Made by a program: the position numbers and the translations under genes. From positions 1-64,000 of the forward strand of contig NZ_JAFNLL010000010.1 in assembly GCF_017368795.1 (NCBI RefSeq): a DNA stretch of 64,000 bases, given 5' to 3'. The first letter of the stretch is position 1. Every line of letters begins with the position of its first letter. Below, one piece after another: positions 1 through 8,213 of the stretch. The stretch is from Arthrobacter cavernae. Its GTDB lineage: Bacteria > Actinomycetota > Actinomycetes > Actinomycetales > Micrococcaceae. The notes under the pieces are model-generated. The model was not told the DNA's origin, did no database searches, and was given only the letters and a program-made list of their open reading frames with translations.

Positions 1-386
1 GTCAGCTCGGAGCCGAGGAAGAAGTTCCGCCAGATCGGCATCAGCGGAACCACCGCCAGGTCCTGGTAGACCGTGGCGATCCCGGCATCGAGCGCCTCAC
101 GCGGGGAAGCAAATTTCCGTTCCTCGCCCATGATGTTCAGGACCCCGGCGTCATGCTGGTGCAGGCCGGCGATGATCTTGATCAGGGTGGACTTGCCGGC
201 GCCGTTGTCGCCCAGCACGCAGGTGACCCGGCCGTTGTCCACGGCCATGGTGACGTCTCGCAGGGCGATGATGTTGCCATAGTGCTTGCCCACCCCGTCC
301 AGCGAGAGCAGGTGCACGGGGGTGTGGGTCAGCGGATCCTTTTCATCCCTGAGCAGGGTCTGCTGGTCAATCTGTTGTGCATTCAT
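1..386 (-). CDS. Sugar ABC importer ATP-binding protein (partial, N-terminal part)
   Basis: Energises uptake of a sugar or cyclitol through the permease encoded next to it. About 128 N-terminal residues are present and the gene runs off the left edge of the window. A Walker A motif GDNGAGKST is visible about 57 residues in, and the Q-loop region reads VYQDL; the segment matches the first nucleotide-binding domain of RbsA/XylG-type ATPases. The ATG at 384-386 lies 12 bases past the stop of the permease gene, so this is the last of three co-transcribed genes (binding protein, permease, ATPase). Whether the full protein has one or two ATPase domains cannot be seen here. Confidence 0.9.
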   Translation of the reverse strand, partial: MNAQQIDQQTLLRDEKDPLTHTPVHLLSLDGVGKHYGNIIALRDVTMAVDNGRVTCVLGDNGAGKSTLIKIIAGLHQHDAGVLNIMGEERKFASPREALDAGIATVYQDLAVVPLMPIWRNFFLGSEL

Positions 387-398
387 TGTTCCGGTCCC

Positions 399-1448
399 TT
401 ACTTGAGCTCTGCTCGGCGCTTGACGATCAAGTTCACGATGGTGGCCAGCAAAAGCATCAGGCCCAGGAAGAACTTGAACCAGTCTGGATTCCATTGTGC
501 GTACACGATGCCCTTGTTGGCCATGCCGAAGATGAACGCGCCGATGGCGCCGCCCACGGCCGAACCGTAGCCACCGGTCAACAGGCAGCCACCGATGACC
601 GCGGCGATGATGTAGAGGAACTCGTTGCCCACACCTTCACCGGACTGGACCGAGTCAAACGCGAACAGGTTGTGCATGCCCAGGATCCAGCCGCAGAAAC
701 CAACAGCCATGAACAGGCCAATCTTGGTCCTGGTCACCGGAACACCGACGGCGCGGGCCGCATTGGCGTCCCCGCCCACGGCGAAGATCCAGTTGCCCAC
801 CTTGGTCCGGAGCAGCACCCAGGAGGCCACGGCCACCAGGGCGATCCAGATGAACACCGTGATCTTGACTTCGACGTCGCCGATGGGCACCGACGAAGCA
901 AACACGGCACGGGCTGATTCGAAGCCGTCCATGTTGGAAATCGACGGCGAGGAAACGGAGCCGCCGATCAGGCGGGTGAGACCCAGGTTCAGGCCGGTCA
1001 GCATCAGGAACGATGCCAAAGTCACGATGAAGCTGGGGAGCTTGGTCTTGACCAGGATCCAGCCATTGATCAGGCCTACGCTCAAGGACACGACGAGGGC
1101 CAGGATCACGCCTACCCACACGTTGGTGGTGAAGTACCAGCTGAACAGGGAGGCGGTGAGCGCCGAGGTGATGACGGCGACGCCGGTGGAGAGATCGAAC
1201 TCTCCACCAATCATCAGCAGCGAAACACCCACCGCCATGATGCCAATGGTGGAGCTTCCGTAGAGAACGGTCGCGAAAGCGTTCGGCTGGATGAAGGTCT
1301 GGGAGACCGACGCGAAGAAGATGAAGAGGACGACAGCGCCGACAAGGGCGCCGACCTCTGGACGGCCCAGGAGCTTCTGGAGCGGGTTGCGTTTTCCAAC
1401 GCGCTCGTCAGCTGCGCCTGGCTTGATGGCAGTTGGGGTGAGAGTCAT
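399..1448 (-). CDS. Sugar ABC importer permease, RbsC/BPD_transp_2 family
   Basis: Membrane subunit of a monosaccharide or inositol importer. The 349-residue protein has about ten hydrophobic segments from residue 36 onward and the family signature near the end (residues about 250-300: a glycine-rich stretch including IIAAVIGGCLLTGGYGS), as in RbsC, XylH and inositol IatP permeases. It follows the binding-protein gene and precedes the ATPase, which is the standard order. The substrate is not given by the sequence. The surrounding inositol genes and a shared operator-like site upstream of the operon make a cyclitol or cyclitol glycoside a reasonable inference. Confidence 0.92.
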   Translation of the reverse strand: MTLTPTAIKPGAADERVGKRNPLQKLLGRPEVGALVGAVVLFIFFASVSQTFIQPNAFATVLYGSSTIGIMAVGVSLLMIGGEFDLSTGVAVITSALTASLFSWYFTTNVWVGVILALVVSLSVGLINGWILVKTKLPSFIVTLASFLMLTGLNLGLTRLIGGSVSSPSISNMDGFESARAVFASSVPIGDVEVKITVFIWIALVAVASWVLLRTKVGNWIFAVGGDANAARAVGVPVTRTKIGLFMAVGFCGWILGMHNLFAFDSVQSGEGVGNEFLYIIAAVIGGCLLTGGYGSAVGGAIGAFIFGMANKGIVYAQWNPDWFKFFLGLMLLLATIVNLIVKRRAELK

Positions 1449-1501
1449 GATGATGTTCCTTGCTGCCGGGCCCGGTTCCCACCGGGCCCGGCGAGTCAGT
1501 T

Positions 1502-2497
1502 CTAGCGGATACCCTGCTCAGCGAACTTCAGGACGTCGGTCGCGTTGGACTTGTCGACGATGGCCGGACCCGTCAGTACGGACTGACCGCCACCGAGCTT
1601 GAAACCGCCACGTTTGTTCTGCCAGATGGCGTCGATGGCGCCGTAACCCTGCAGCCACGGCTGCTGGTCCACGGTGAACAGGACGCTTCCGTCGGCGATC
1701 TTCTGTGCCAGTTCCTTGTTCAGGTCAAAGCTGGCCACCTTGGCGGAGCTTCCAGCGGTAGACACCGACTTGATGAGCGTCAGCGTGATGGGAGCACCGA
1801 GTCCAATGATGACGTCGGCGTCCTTGGAAGCCTGCAGCTTGGCGGTTGCCGTCGATTCCACGGAGGTCATGTCAGCGCCGTTGACGTAGAGGATTTCCGT
1901 TCCAGGAACCTTCGCCTTAACACCCGCACAACGGGCTTCAAGGCCTACGTGGCCCTGCGCCTGGATAACGCAGACGGGGTGCTTGTAGTTTTCCGCAGCC
2001 AGCCGTTCGCCCACAGCCTCGCCGGCCAGCTTCTCGTTGGAACCGAAGTGTGTAAAGGCGCCCAACTGCTTGGAGACCGATTCGCCGGCGTTCAGGCTGA
2101 CAATCGGGATTCCTGCTTCGGTGGCCTTCTTGAGTGAATCCTTCAGCGCGTCAGGGGTGGCAAGCGTGACCGCGATACCATCAACCTTCTGGTCCACGGC
2201 CTGCTGGATCAGCTGGGCCTGGCGTCCCGCTTCCGCGTCACTGGTGTACAGCAGTTCCACATTGTCCTTGGCTGCGGCTTCTTCTGCACCCTTGCGAATG
2301 GTGTCCCAGAATGTGTCACCGGGGGGCGCGTGGGTAATCAGCGCGATCTTGATCCGGTCAGTGCTGGCCACCTGGCCACCACCAGCGCCCGCACCGGCGT
2401 CTGCCGGCCTGCCGCCCGTGCTGGAACAGGCACTCAGGGCCACCATGGGAACGACGGCCGCCACAAGGGCCGCCTTTCGCCAGGAAAACTTCATCAC
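1502..2497 (-). CDS. Sugar-binding lipoprotein of ABC importer, RbsB-like
   Basis: Periplasmic-binding-protein-like lipoprotein that captures the substrate outside the membrane and delivers it to the permease downstream. The N-terminus is a lipoprotein signal peptide with lipobox LSAC at about residues 22-25 (Cys25 lipidated), followed by a low-complexity linker rich in Ala and Gly and then a type I sugar-binding fold (peripla_BP_4) with LVTHAPPGDTFW-like opening (IALITHAPPGDTFWD). A GTG at 2497 sits 7 bases from AAGGAG; an ATG one codon inside is also possible. First gene of the importer operon. The exact ligand is unknown; inositol or a sugar are both compatible with this family. Confidence 0.9.
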   Translation of the reverse strand: MMKFSWRKAALVAAVVPMVALSACSSTGGRPADAGAGAGGGQVASTDRIKIALITHAPPGDTFWDTIRKGAEEAAAKDNVELLYTSDAEAGRQAQLIQQAVDQKVDGIAVTLATPDALKDSLKKATEAGIPIVSLNAGESVSKQLGAFTHFGSNEKLAGEAVGERLAAENYKHPVCVIQAQGHVGLEARCAGVKAKVPGTEILYVNGADMTSVESTATAKLQASKDADVIIGLGAPITLTLIKSVSTAGSSAKVASFDLNKELAQKIADGSVLFTVDQQPWLQGYGAIDAIWQNKRGGFKLGGGQSVLTGPAIVDKSNATDVLKFAEQGIR

Positions 2498-2563
2498 GAT
2501 CTATCTCCTTTGATAAGGGTTGCGGCCCTGCCACTCTGCAGGAGCTCAAGGCCCTCTACTCAG

Positions 2564-2609
2564 ATCATGGTGAATCACATCACACTTTGTCAATAGTTTG
2601 TCCTGACAT
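2564..2609 (-). promoter_or_regulatory. Promoter with IolR-like operator for the ABC importer operon
   Basis: On the minus strand a TTGACA (2593-2588) is followed 18 bases later by a weak CATGAT, giving a plausible promoter about 70 bases before the binding-protein gene. Directly upstream of and touching the -35 lies TGTCAGGACA (2608-2599, plus strand TGTCCTGACA). The 18-base word AATAGTTTGTCCTGACAT at 2592-2609 recurs exactly at 18872-18889. The position suggests a repressor or activator site; the binding protein is inferred, not shown. Confidence 0.6.
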
Positions 2610-2619
2610 TAGGATGTTT

Positions 2620-3642
2620 TTACTTGGATTGGGCGGATGCCGGGCGGGCCGTGGTGCTGCGGACCACGAGGACCGGCTCGATGAGCTTGCGCTGCGGTTC
2701 GAGGCCCGGGTCCTCAATGCGCGCCAGCAGCCTGCGGGCAACGTCGACGCCCAGAATGTCGCTTCGGTTGTCGATGGACGTGATGTCCAGGTAGCGGGAT
2801 TTGGCCACCGGCGAATTGTCATAGCCGATCACGGAAACGTCCCCCGGAACCGCGAGCCCACGCGCCTTGAGGGCAGCAAAAGCACCCAGCGCCATGGTGT
2901 CGTTGGCCGCGAAGATGGCAGTCGTCTCCGGGTGATGGTCCAGCAGCCAGCAGGCGGCGGCGTAGCCGTCCTCCTCCGACGTGCCCTCGGACTCGGCAAT
3001 CACAACGTCGACGCCAGCCCCCTCCACCCGCTGCCGGAAACCCGCGCGCCGGTGGGCTGACGCGCCGTCGGCCCCTGAGAGGTGGCCGATACGCGTATGA
3101 CCCAGCCCCAGCAAGTGGCTGGCGGCCATGCCGCCTCCGCCGTCGTCGTCGTTTGTTATCAAGTCCGCGCCGCCTGGGACGCCCTTGCGCCACCCGGCCA
3201 CCACAGTGGGGACCCAGGTTTTGGCGAGCATGGATTCGCTGGGCTCCGCAGCGATCACCAGCCCGTCAACATGCATGGCCAGCAGGCCATCCACCGCCTC
3301 CTTGATGCGGTTCTCCCCGGGCCGCGAGTCGGCCAGCATCACCTGGTAGCCGAGATCCGAGAGGACCGATTCCATGCCCCTGAGCAGATCGACGAACCAC
3401 AGGTTCCGGTAGTCATCAATGACCAGTCCGATGCTCTTCGTCCGACTGCTGGCGAGCGTGGTGGCTGCGCGGCTGGGGCGGTAGCCCAGCTCCGAGATGG
3501 CCGCCTGGACGGCCTCGCGGCGCTTGTCGCTCACCTTCATAGGGTTCTGCAGCACCAGCGAAACCAACGACGGCGAGACTCCTGCCCGCTTCGCTACGTC
3601 GTAGATCGTGGGGCGTCGTGCTTTGGGGCTGTGCAACGTCAT
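2620..3642 (-). CDS. LacI family transcriptional regulator
   Basis: DNA-binding regulator of sugar or polyol use. The N-terminal helix-turn-helix and hinge start TIYDVAKRAGVSPSLVSLVL (about residues 10-29), followed by a periplasmic-binding-protein-like effector domain to residue 340, the usual LacI length. I chose the ATG at 3642, which has AAAGG 7 bases upstream; an ATG at 3657 with its own AAGGG is equally possible. It is transcribed away from the dehydrogenase gene at 3797, and the gap holds a perfect LacI-type palindrome (3734-3747), so autoregulation and control of the divergent pair are likely. It lies just upstream of the ABC importer in the same direction. Confidence 0.9.
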   Translation of the reverse strand: MTLHSPKARRPTIYDVAKRAGVSPSLVSLVLQNPMKVSDKRREAVQAAISELGYRPSRAATTLASSRTKSIGLVIDDYRNLWFVDLLRGMESVLSDLGYQVMLADSRPGENRIKEAVDGLLAMHVDGLVIAAEPSESMLAKTWVPTVVAGWRKGVPGGADLITNDDDGGGGMAASHLLGLGHTRIGHLSGADGASAHRRAGFRQRVEGAGVDVVIAESEGTSEEDGYAAACWLLDHHPETTAIFAANDTMALGAFAALKARGLAVPGDVSVIGYDNSPVAKSRYLDITSIDNRSDILGVDVARRLLARIEDPGLEPQRKLIEPVLVVRSTTARPASAQSK

Positions 3643-3687
3643 GGAGGCGCCTTTCATGTCTGCCCTTGAGGATATCCGCAAAGTGAT

Positions 3688-3697
3688 TGACAGGACA
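3688..3697 (-). promoter_or_regulatory. IolR-like operator variant
   Basis: The minus-strand word TGTCCTGTCA differs by one base from the TGTCCTGACA seen at 2599 and 18879 and is identical to the site at 18364. It lies between the divergent lacI gene and the dehydrogenase gene. Its role is inferred from recurrence before functionally related genes. Confidence 0.45.
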
Positions 3698-3733
3698 TAC
3701 ATACATAGTTACGCTCAGATTCAGCGTAGAAAA

Positions 3734-3747
3734 TTGTAGCGCTACAA
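3734..3747. promoter_or_regulatory. LacI-type operator palindrome
   Basis: TTGTAGCGCTACAA is a perfect 14-base palindrome with the central CG step typical of LacI-family operators. It sits in the divergent gap, 92 bases from the lacI start and 50 from the dehydrogenase start. The adjacent LacI protein is the natural candidate to bind it. Confidence 0.7.
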
Positions 3748-3796
3748 AATGCCGCACAGCGCCCCACGCGGCGGCGAAATTTCAAAGGAGAAATCA

Positions 3797-4984
3797 ATGG
3801 CTGAAAGCCTCGGCGTCGCCGTCATCGGTGCAGGCATGGCCGGCAAGGCCCACGCTGCCGCCTACCGCACGGCATCCGCTCTCTACAGCCCCGTACTTCC
3901 GCCGGTGCGCCTGGTCTCGATCGGCGACGTCAACGCCGAATTCGGTTCCCTGGCCGCCCGCCGCTTTGGCTACGAGCGCCATGACACCTCATGGCAGGCG
4001 ATTGCGGAAGCCGACGATATCGACGTCGTCAGCGTGGTCATCGCCAACTCCCTCCACCGCGAGGTGGTGGAGGGCCTTCTGGCCGCCGGCAAGCACGTGC
4101 TGTGCGAAAAGCCGCTGAGCGACTCCATCGAAGACGCCCGCGCCATGGCCGAGGCCGCCCGCTCAGCCGAGGCCCGTGGAAGCATCGCCCGCATCGGCTT
4201 CACGTTCCGCCGCACGCCGGGCATCGCCTACATCCGGGATCTGATCCGCACCGGCGTCCTGGGCAATGTCCTGCACTTCAGCGGCCGCTACTGGACCGAC
4301 TACGGCTTCAGCCCCTCGGCCCCCATGAGCTGGCGTTACAAGGGCGGCCCCGGATCCGGTGCGCTCGCCGACGTCGGAAGCCACCTGACGTACATTTCCG
4401 AATTCCTCTGTGGCGACATCAAGTCAATCACCGGCGGCAACCTCAGCACCGTGATCGGCAAGCGTCCCCTGCCGCTCGCAGCCGTCATGGGCCACGACCA
4501 CGTCGCCGTCAGCGACACCTTCGAGGCCGTGGAGAATGACGACTACGCCGCCTTCAATGCGGAGTTCGCCAATGGTGCGGGCAGCTTCGAGGTCTCCCGC
4601 GTTGCCGCCGGCCACGCCAACAGCCTCAACTTCGAGGTGTTCTGCGAGAACGGCGCCGCCAAGTTCGACCAGCGCCGCCCCGCCGAAATCCAGCTGTTCC
4701 TCAATGACGGCTCCGGCAATGAGAACGGCTACCGCCAGGTCATCCTCGGCCCGGGCCACCCCTACATCGCCGGCGGCCTGGCCATGGATGCCCCCGAGGT
4801 CGGCTTCGGCCAGAACGACGCGTTCGGCTACCAGGCGCGCGCTTTCCTCGAAGAGGTCGCCGGCCTCAGCGAGGCAGACTCGCTCCCCCGTTGTGCCACC
4901 TTCGACGAGGGCGTGCGCAACATGGAACTCCTGGGCGCCGTCACGGAATCCGCCCTGAACAACGGAAAGAAGATCACGCTGTGA
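3797..4984 (+). CDS. Gfo/Idh/MocA family dehydrogenase (sugar or cyclitol)
   Basis: NAD(P)-dependent oxidoreductase of 395 residues. The Rossmann motif VIGAGMAGKAHAAAY is at the N-terminus, the catalytic-lysine motif EKP at about residue 100, and the DxxxH pair in ADVGSHL at about residue 190, so the active-site set is complete. ATG at 3797 has AAAGGAG 6 bases upstream. The general layout, including a late GPGHPY segment, recalls the levoglucosan-dehydrogenase-like branch that oxidises C3 of glycosides, but inositol dehydrogenases share the same fold. Its stop overlaps the start of the TIM-barrel gene. The two together look like an oxidation step plus an isomerase, epimerase or lyase step. 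Confidence 0.85.
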   Translation: MAESLGVAVIGAGMAGKAHAAAYRTASALYSPVLPPVRLVSIGDVNAEFGSLAARRFGYERHDTSWQAIAEADDIDVVSVVIANSLHREVVEGLLAAGKHVLCEKPLSDSIEDARAMAEAARSAEARGSIARIGFTFRRTPGIAYIRDLIRTGVLGNVLHFSGRYWTDYGFSPSAPMSWRYKGGPGSGALADVGSHLTYISEFLCGDIKSITGGNLSTVIGKRPLPLAAVMGHDHVAVSDTFEAVENDDYAAFNAEFANGAGSFEVSRVAAGHANSLNFEVFCENGAAKFDQRRPAEIQLFLNDGSGNENGYRQVILGPGHPYIAGGLAMDAPEVGFGQNDAFGYQARAFLEEVAGLSEADSLPRCATFDEGVRNMELLGAVTESALNNGKKITL

Positions 4985-6000
4985 AGCTCGGCGTCTACAA
5001 CGCAATCCTGCACGACCGGCCGCTTCCCGAAGCATTGAAGGTCATCGCCGATCTGGGCCTCACGGGCATCGAGATCAACACCGGCGGATTCCTCCCCGCC
5101 GTCCACGTCCCCACCTTTGACCAGATTCTGGAAAGTGACGCCGCCCGCGACGACTACCTGGCGATCTTCGAGGGCACGGGCGTCTCCATTGCAGGCCTGA
5201 ACTGCAACGGCAACCCGCTCCACCCCAAGCGCGACATCGGCGAAAAGCACGCGGAGGACATTCGCCGCTCCATCCGGCTGGCGCACCGGCTGGGCCAGAA
5301 CCGTGTGGTGACCATGTCCGGCCTGCCCGGCGGGGAGCCCGGCGCCACCACCGTCAACTGGGTGGTCAACGCCTGGAACTCGGCCGCTCTCGATGTGCTG
5401 GATTACCAGTGGGGCGTGGCTGCGGAATTCTGGAAGGAGACCGACCGCCTCGCGGCGGACCACGGCGTCAAGGTGGCTCTGGAACTGCACCCGCAGAACA
5501 TCGTCTTCAACACCGCGGATGTCCACAAACTCATCGAGCTGACCGGCGCAACGCATGTCGGCGTCGAACTGGATGCCTCCCACCTGTTCTGGCAGCAGAT
5601 GGATCCCGTCGCCGTCGTGCGCGAGCTCGGCCCCCTGGTCTTCCAGGCCGCCGCCAAGGACGTCCGCGTCAACACCGCGAACGCCGCCCTCTACGGCGTC
5701 CTGGACAACAGCTTCCGCCGGCTCGCGCCGGAGGAAAACCGCACCAACCTCGGCGGCGACGAGTGGGCCAACGAATGGCCCACAAACTCGGCCTGGGACT
5801 TCGTGGCACTGGGCCGCGGGCATGACACGGCCTACTGGACCGAGTTCCTGCGCGCCCTGCACGAGGTGGACCCGGACATGCTGGTCAACATCGAGCACGA
5901 GGACGTCTCCCTGGGCCGGATCGAAGGGCTCGAAGTGGCAGCCAAGGTGCTGCGGGATGCGGACGCGGCTCTTTCCGCGTCGCTGAACCTCACGGCCTAG
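4981..6000 (+). CDS. Sugar phosphate isomerase/epimerase-like TIM-barrel protein
   Basis: AP-endonuclease-2-type TIM barrel of 339 residues, the fold of xylose isomerase, IolE, IolH and 3-keto-glycoside lyases. Metal-ligand-type residues are seen in VALELHPQN, GVELDASHLFW and NIEHEDVSLG. The GTG at 4981 shares its bases with the TGA of the preceding dehydrogenase (GTGA overlap), so translation is coupled and the two proteins almost certainly act in sequence. Substrate unknown: an epimerase for an inositol isomer, or a lyase for a 3-keto glycoside, would fit. No clear terminator follows; the next gene converges from 6591. Confidence 0.82.
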   Translation: MKLGVYNAILHDRPLPEALKVIADLGLTGIEINTGGFLPAVHVPTFDQILESDAARDDYLAIFEGTGVSIAGLNCNGNPLHPKRDIGEKHAEDIRRSIRLAHRLGQNRVVTMSGLPGGEPGATTVNWVVNAWNSAALDVLDYQWGVAAEFWKETDRLAADHGVKVALELHPQNIVFNTADVHKLIELTGATHVGVELDASHLFWQQMDPVAVVRELGPLVFQAAAKDVRVNTANAALYGVLDNSFRRLAPEENRTNLGGDEWANEWPTNSAWDFVALGRGHDTAYWTEFLRALHEVDPDMLVNIEHEDVSLGRIEGLEVAAKVLRDADAALSASLNLTA

Positions 6001-6177
6001 CCAGCCAAAGGGCCTGCAAAAGGCCTGTGACAGACGGCAACGGGGCGGCGCGTGTGCGTCGCCCGTTGCTCGTCAGATGCATGAGAACCTCATCTCAATT
6101 TTTGATCTTGTGGTGATCCATGCACGTCAGGATGCTCACCCTTGGGGCCCGGGCATCGGGCGCATGGTTCGGAAGAG

Positions 6178-6591
6178 CTAGCTGCCGCCTGCCGGCGGTT
6201 CGGGCCAGCATCGGGTGTCCGTGATCTGTCGAAGCGTCGCCAATTTACCTTCCCGTACCGTCAGAACGTGGACAAATGGTGATTCCCAGCCGTGGCCGCG
6301 GTAGTGCCCGAGCACGAGGACCTCGTTGTCGGCAACGACGATCTTCCGGTCCGGCTCGCATCGCAGCGCGAAGTCGTAGCCGGGGATTCGTCCCCAGACG
6401 TTGGCTACTGCCGCCTCTCGGCCGTGGTGTTCCCTGGCGCCAGGCAGAGGGAGCCCGGGGCTCAGTGTGAGGACAAAGTCGTCGTGCAATGCATTCAGGA
6501 GTTTCGCGGGCTGCCTGGCCGTGAGGGCACCGTAGAAGCACTCGACGACGGACAGCGCGTCCGGGTTGTAGGCGTTTCCGATGTTAGTCAT
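6178..6591 (-). CDS. SnoaL/NTF2-like small protein
   Basis: A 137-residue protein with the cone-shaped NTF2-like pattern: FYGALTARQPAKLLNALHDDFVL near the start, then alternating strands with VLVLGHYRGHG and FVHVLTVREGKLATLRQITDT toward the end, as in SnoaL-like ketosteroid-isomerase-related proteins. Function of this one is not known; relatives are isomerases, cyclases or stress-linked binding proteins. It is the last gene of a TetR-headed minus-strand cluster (7887, 7151, 6591). Confidence 0.75.
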   Translation of the reverse strand: MTNIGNAYNPDALSVVECFYGALTARQPAKLLNALHDDFVLTLSPGLPLPGAREHHGREAAVANVWGRIPGYDFALRCEPDRKIVVADNEVLVLGHYRGHGWESPFVHVLTVREGKLATLRQITDTRCWPEPPAGGS

Positions 6592-6698
6592 AATGCCGTT
6601 CCATTCGTTCGTGGCACCTCTGGCCGAGACCGGAGAAGCCGAGGATTTGTCCGATAAAGCTAGGCAGGTATGAGGTGGATTTGATGGTGAGCGACGCG

Positions 6699-7151
6699 TC
6701 AATGCCGAAGAACCCGAACACGGTCGCCGACAACGAACAGGACGCCGACCAGGATGAACAGCCATGCGCCCGAGACAGGCAAGAGGCTTGCGCACAGGAT
6801 GCCCCAGATCGCCAGGATCCAGCCGAGCGCAGCCGGCAACCGGTGGCCCTTCCTGGCCGAAAGCACCGCCAGGATCCCAAGCACGAACAGCGGCACGGCG
6901 AAACTGCCCGGGGTGATCCAGAACGCCTCGGCGAACCGTAGTTGATCAGCACTTGGCCGCAGCGTAATCGTGTTCCACCACCCGGCAGCGACGATGTCCG
7001 CCCAAACCTCCGCGCGCGAAATGGGCGTCAGAACCAAGTGGACCACACTGCCAGCAATCGCCACCCAGCCGCCAGCCGCAGTAAGGTTGAATTTCCTTTG
7101 TAGACCCCTGTCAGATCGCGTTTTCATTGCCTTGTCGGACACTCTGGTCAT
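6699..7151 (-). CDS. Small membrane protein, probably DUF6463-like
   Basis: A 150-residue protein with four hydrophobic segments (about residues 26-43, 82-100, 107-124 and 127-143) and a short basic N-terminus. The spacing of the segments resembles the uncharacterised DUF6463 family often found beside TetR regulators, though I cannot verify this. The ATG at 7151 has a strong AAAGGAG six bases upstream, which fixes the start. It lies 40 bases after the TetR gene, so the two are probably co-transcribed and TetR likely controls it. Confidence 0.75.
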   Translation of the reverse strand: MTRVSDKAMKTRSDRGLQRKFNLTAAGGWVAIAGSVVHLVLTPISRAEVWADIVAAGWWNTITLRPSADQLRFAEAFWITPGSFAVPLFVLGILAVLSARKGHRLPAALGWILAIWGILCASLLPVSGAWLFILVGVLFVVGDRVRVLRH

Positions 7152-7191
7152 GATCAACTCCTTTGGATTGTGGTCGCTGACTACGGAAGTT

Positions 7192-7887
7192 TCACTTGCC
7201 GGTGTCTTTCATCCAGTTCTGCGTCAGGGCAACGGGGTCGAGTCCGAGTACGCCGGCTACGGCCCGGGCTGCGAGTAGTTCGTCATGCGGGGCAAGTCCG
7301 GCTACTGCGGCCACAGTCCCTTCGAGTGCACCGACGAATGCGAGGGCGACGGTTCTGGTTGACGGGCCGGGAGGGACGGTTCCGTTCTGGCGTCCGGCGT
7401 CGATCAGGCGGACACAGCTCTGGACGAGCAGTTCGTAACTCCGCTCGATCTCGCGCCCGACGGGGTGGTCCTGTCCGGAGAATTCGAGCCGCAGCGCGAG
7501 AGCCATTCGCGCGATATCACGCCTGCAGAAGACGGCGTGTCCGCGCGCCAGGGTGAGCAGCGCCGTGACGGGATCCGACTCCTGCTCGGCGCGGGCAAAA
7601 TATTCCTGCCGCATGGACTGAAGAACCCAATCAATCACCGCCAGGACGAGGTCCTGCTTGTCCTTGAATTGGTGGTAGAGGGCACCGCGAGTGTAGCCGG
7701 CATCTTGGGCGACCTGCTCGAGCTTGAGGTTTGCGTAGCCGTAGCGGGAGAGCCCGCGCGCGGCCGACTCGAGCAGTGCGCTGCGACTGCGCGCCTTGCG
7801 GTCTGCCTGGGTGGGTCGACGGCGGTCGGCGTGTTCCAGCTCGCTCAGCCGCTCCCACGTCTCATGGTTTACGTCCGGTCCCGGCAA
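7192..7887 (-). CDS. TetR family transcriptional regulator
   Basis: Repressor of 231 residues with an N-terminal helix-turn-helix segment (about residues 37-80: SALLESAARGLSRYGYANLK then AGYTRGALYHQFKDKQDLV), a hallmark of TetR proteins, and a helical ligand domain. A long charged N-terminal extension precedes the DNA-binding domain. The start is a TTG at 7887 with AAAGGAG seven bases upstream; no in-frame ATG lies before the helix-turn-helix. It overlaps the 3' end of a 52-codon frame that begins at 8020. The perfect palindrome at 8054-8075 upstream is probably its operator, implying autoregulation of the whole cluster. Confidence 0.9.
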   Translation of the reverse strand: MPGPDVNHETWERLSELEHADRRRPTQADRKARSRSALLESAARGLSRYGYANLKLEQVAQDAGYTRGALYHQFKDKQDLVLAVIDWVLQSMRQEYFARAEQESDPVTALLTLARGHAVFCRRDIARMALALRLEFSGQDHPVGREIERSYELLVQSCVRLIDAGRQNGTVPPGPSTRTVALAFVGALEGTVAAVAGLAPHDELLAARAVAGVLGLDPVALTQNWMKDTGK

Positions 7888-8020
7888 CGCCCGCTCCTTT
7901 CAGCTCCGGCTCGCGTAAGCCAACTTCGAAGGTGTCTGCGTAATCGTAGGGCGGGCGGGCGGTTGCCACCGGATCGATGACGTCGATCTGCCGTACCTGA
8001 TCGGCTGATTGGGTTTTCAT
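7862..8020 (-). CDS. 52-residue orphan ORF heading the TetR cluster
   Basis: Starts with ATG at 8020 behind GAGGGG (5-base spacing) and ends with TGA at 7862, overlapping the TTG start of tetR by 26 bases. The product begins MKTQSADQVRQIDVIDPVAT and then PPYDYADTFEVGL, which looks like the N-terminal stub of a larger enzyme whose remainder has been replaced by tetR. It may now act as a leader peptide coupling translation to tetR. I do not recognise a family with certainty. Confidence 0.5.
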   Translation of the reverse strand: MKTQSADQVRQIDVIDPVATARPPYDYADTFEVGLREPELKGAGVAGTGRKP

Positions 8021-8053
8021 TTGATCCCCTCATCATTGAATCCCTACTCAAAA

Positions 8054-8075
8054 ACATACATGCACGCATGTATGT
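8054..8075. promoter_or_regulatory. TetR-type operator, perfect 22-base palindrome
   Basis: Arms ACATACATGC and GCATGTATGT are exact reverse complements around a 2-base centre. Size, symmetry and place, 34 bases before the first ORF of the cluster, are typical of TetR-family operators overlapping the promoter. Confidence 0.8.
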
Positions 8076-8213
8076 GAACAAGACCTTTTCAGAGTCCTCC
8101 GTGCCGGGCTTGCCTCCATGCCGTCCTTGCGCACCGATGGGCGAGTTCTGGTGGGTGACCTGAAGGCCGCCTGCCGCAGAGCGCTGGCAAACGCGGTGAT
8201 CGCCTCTAGCACC

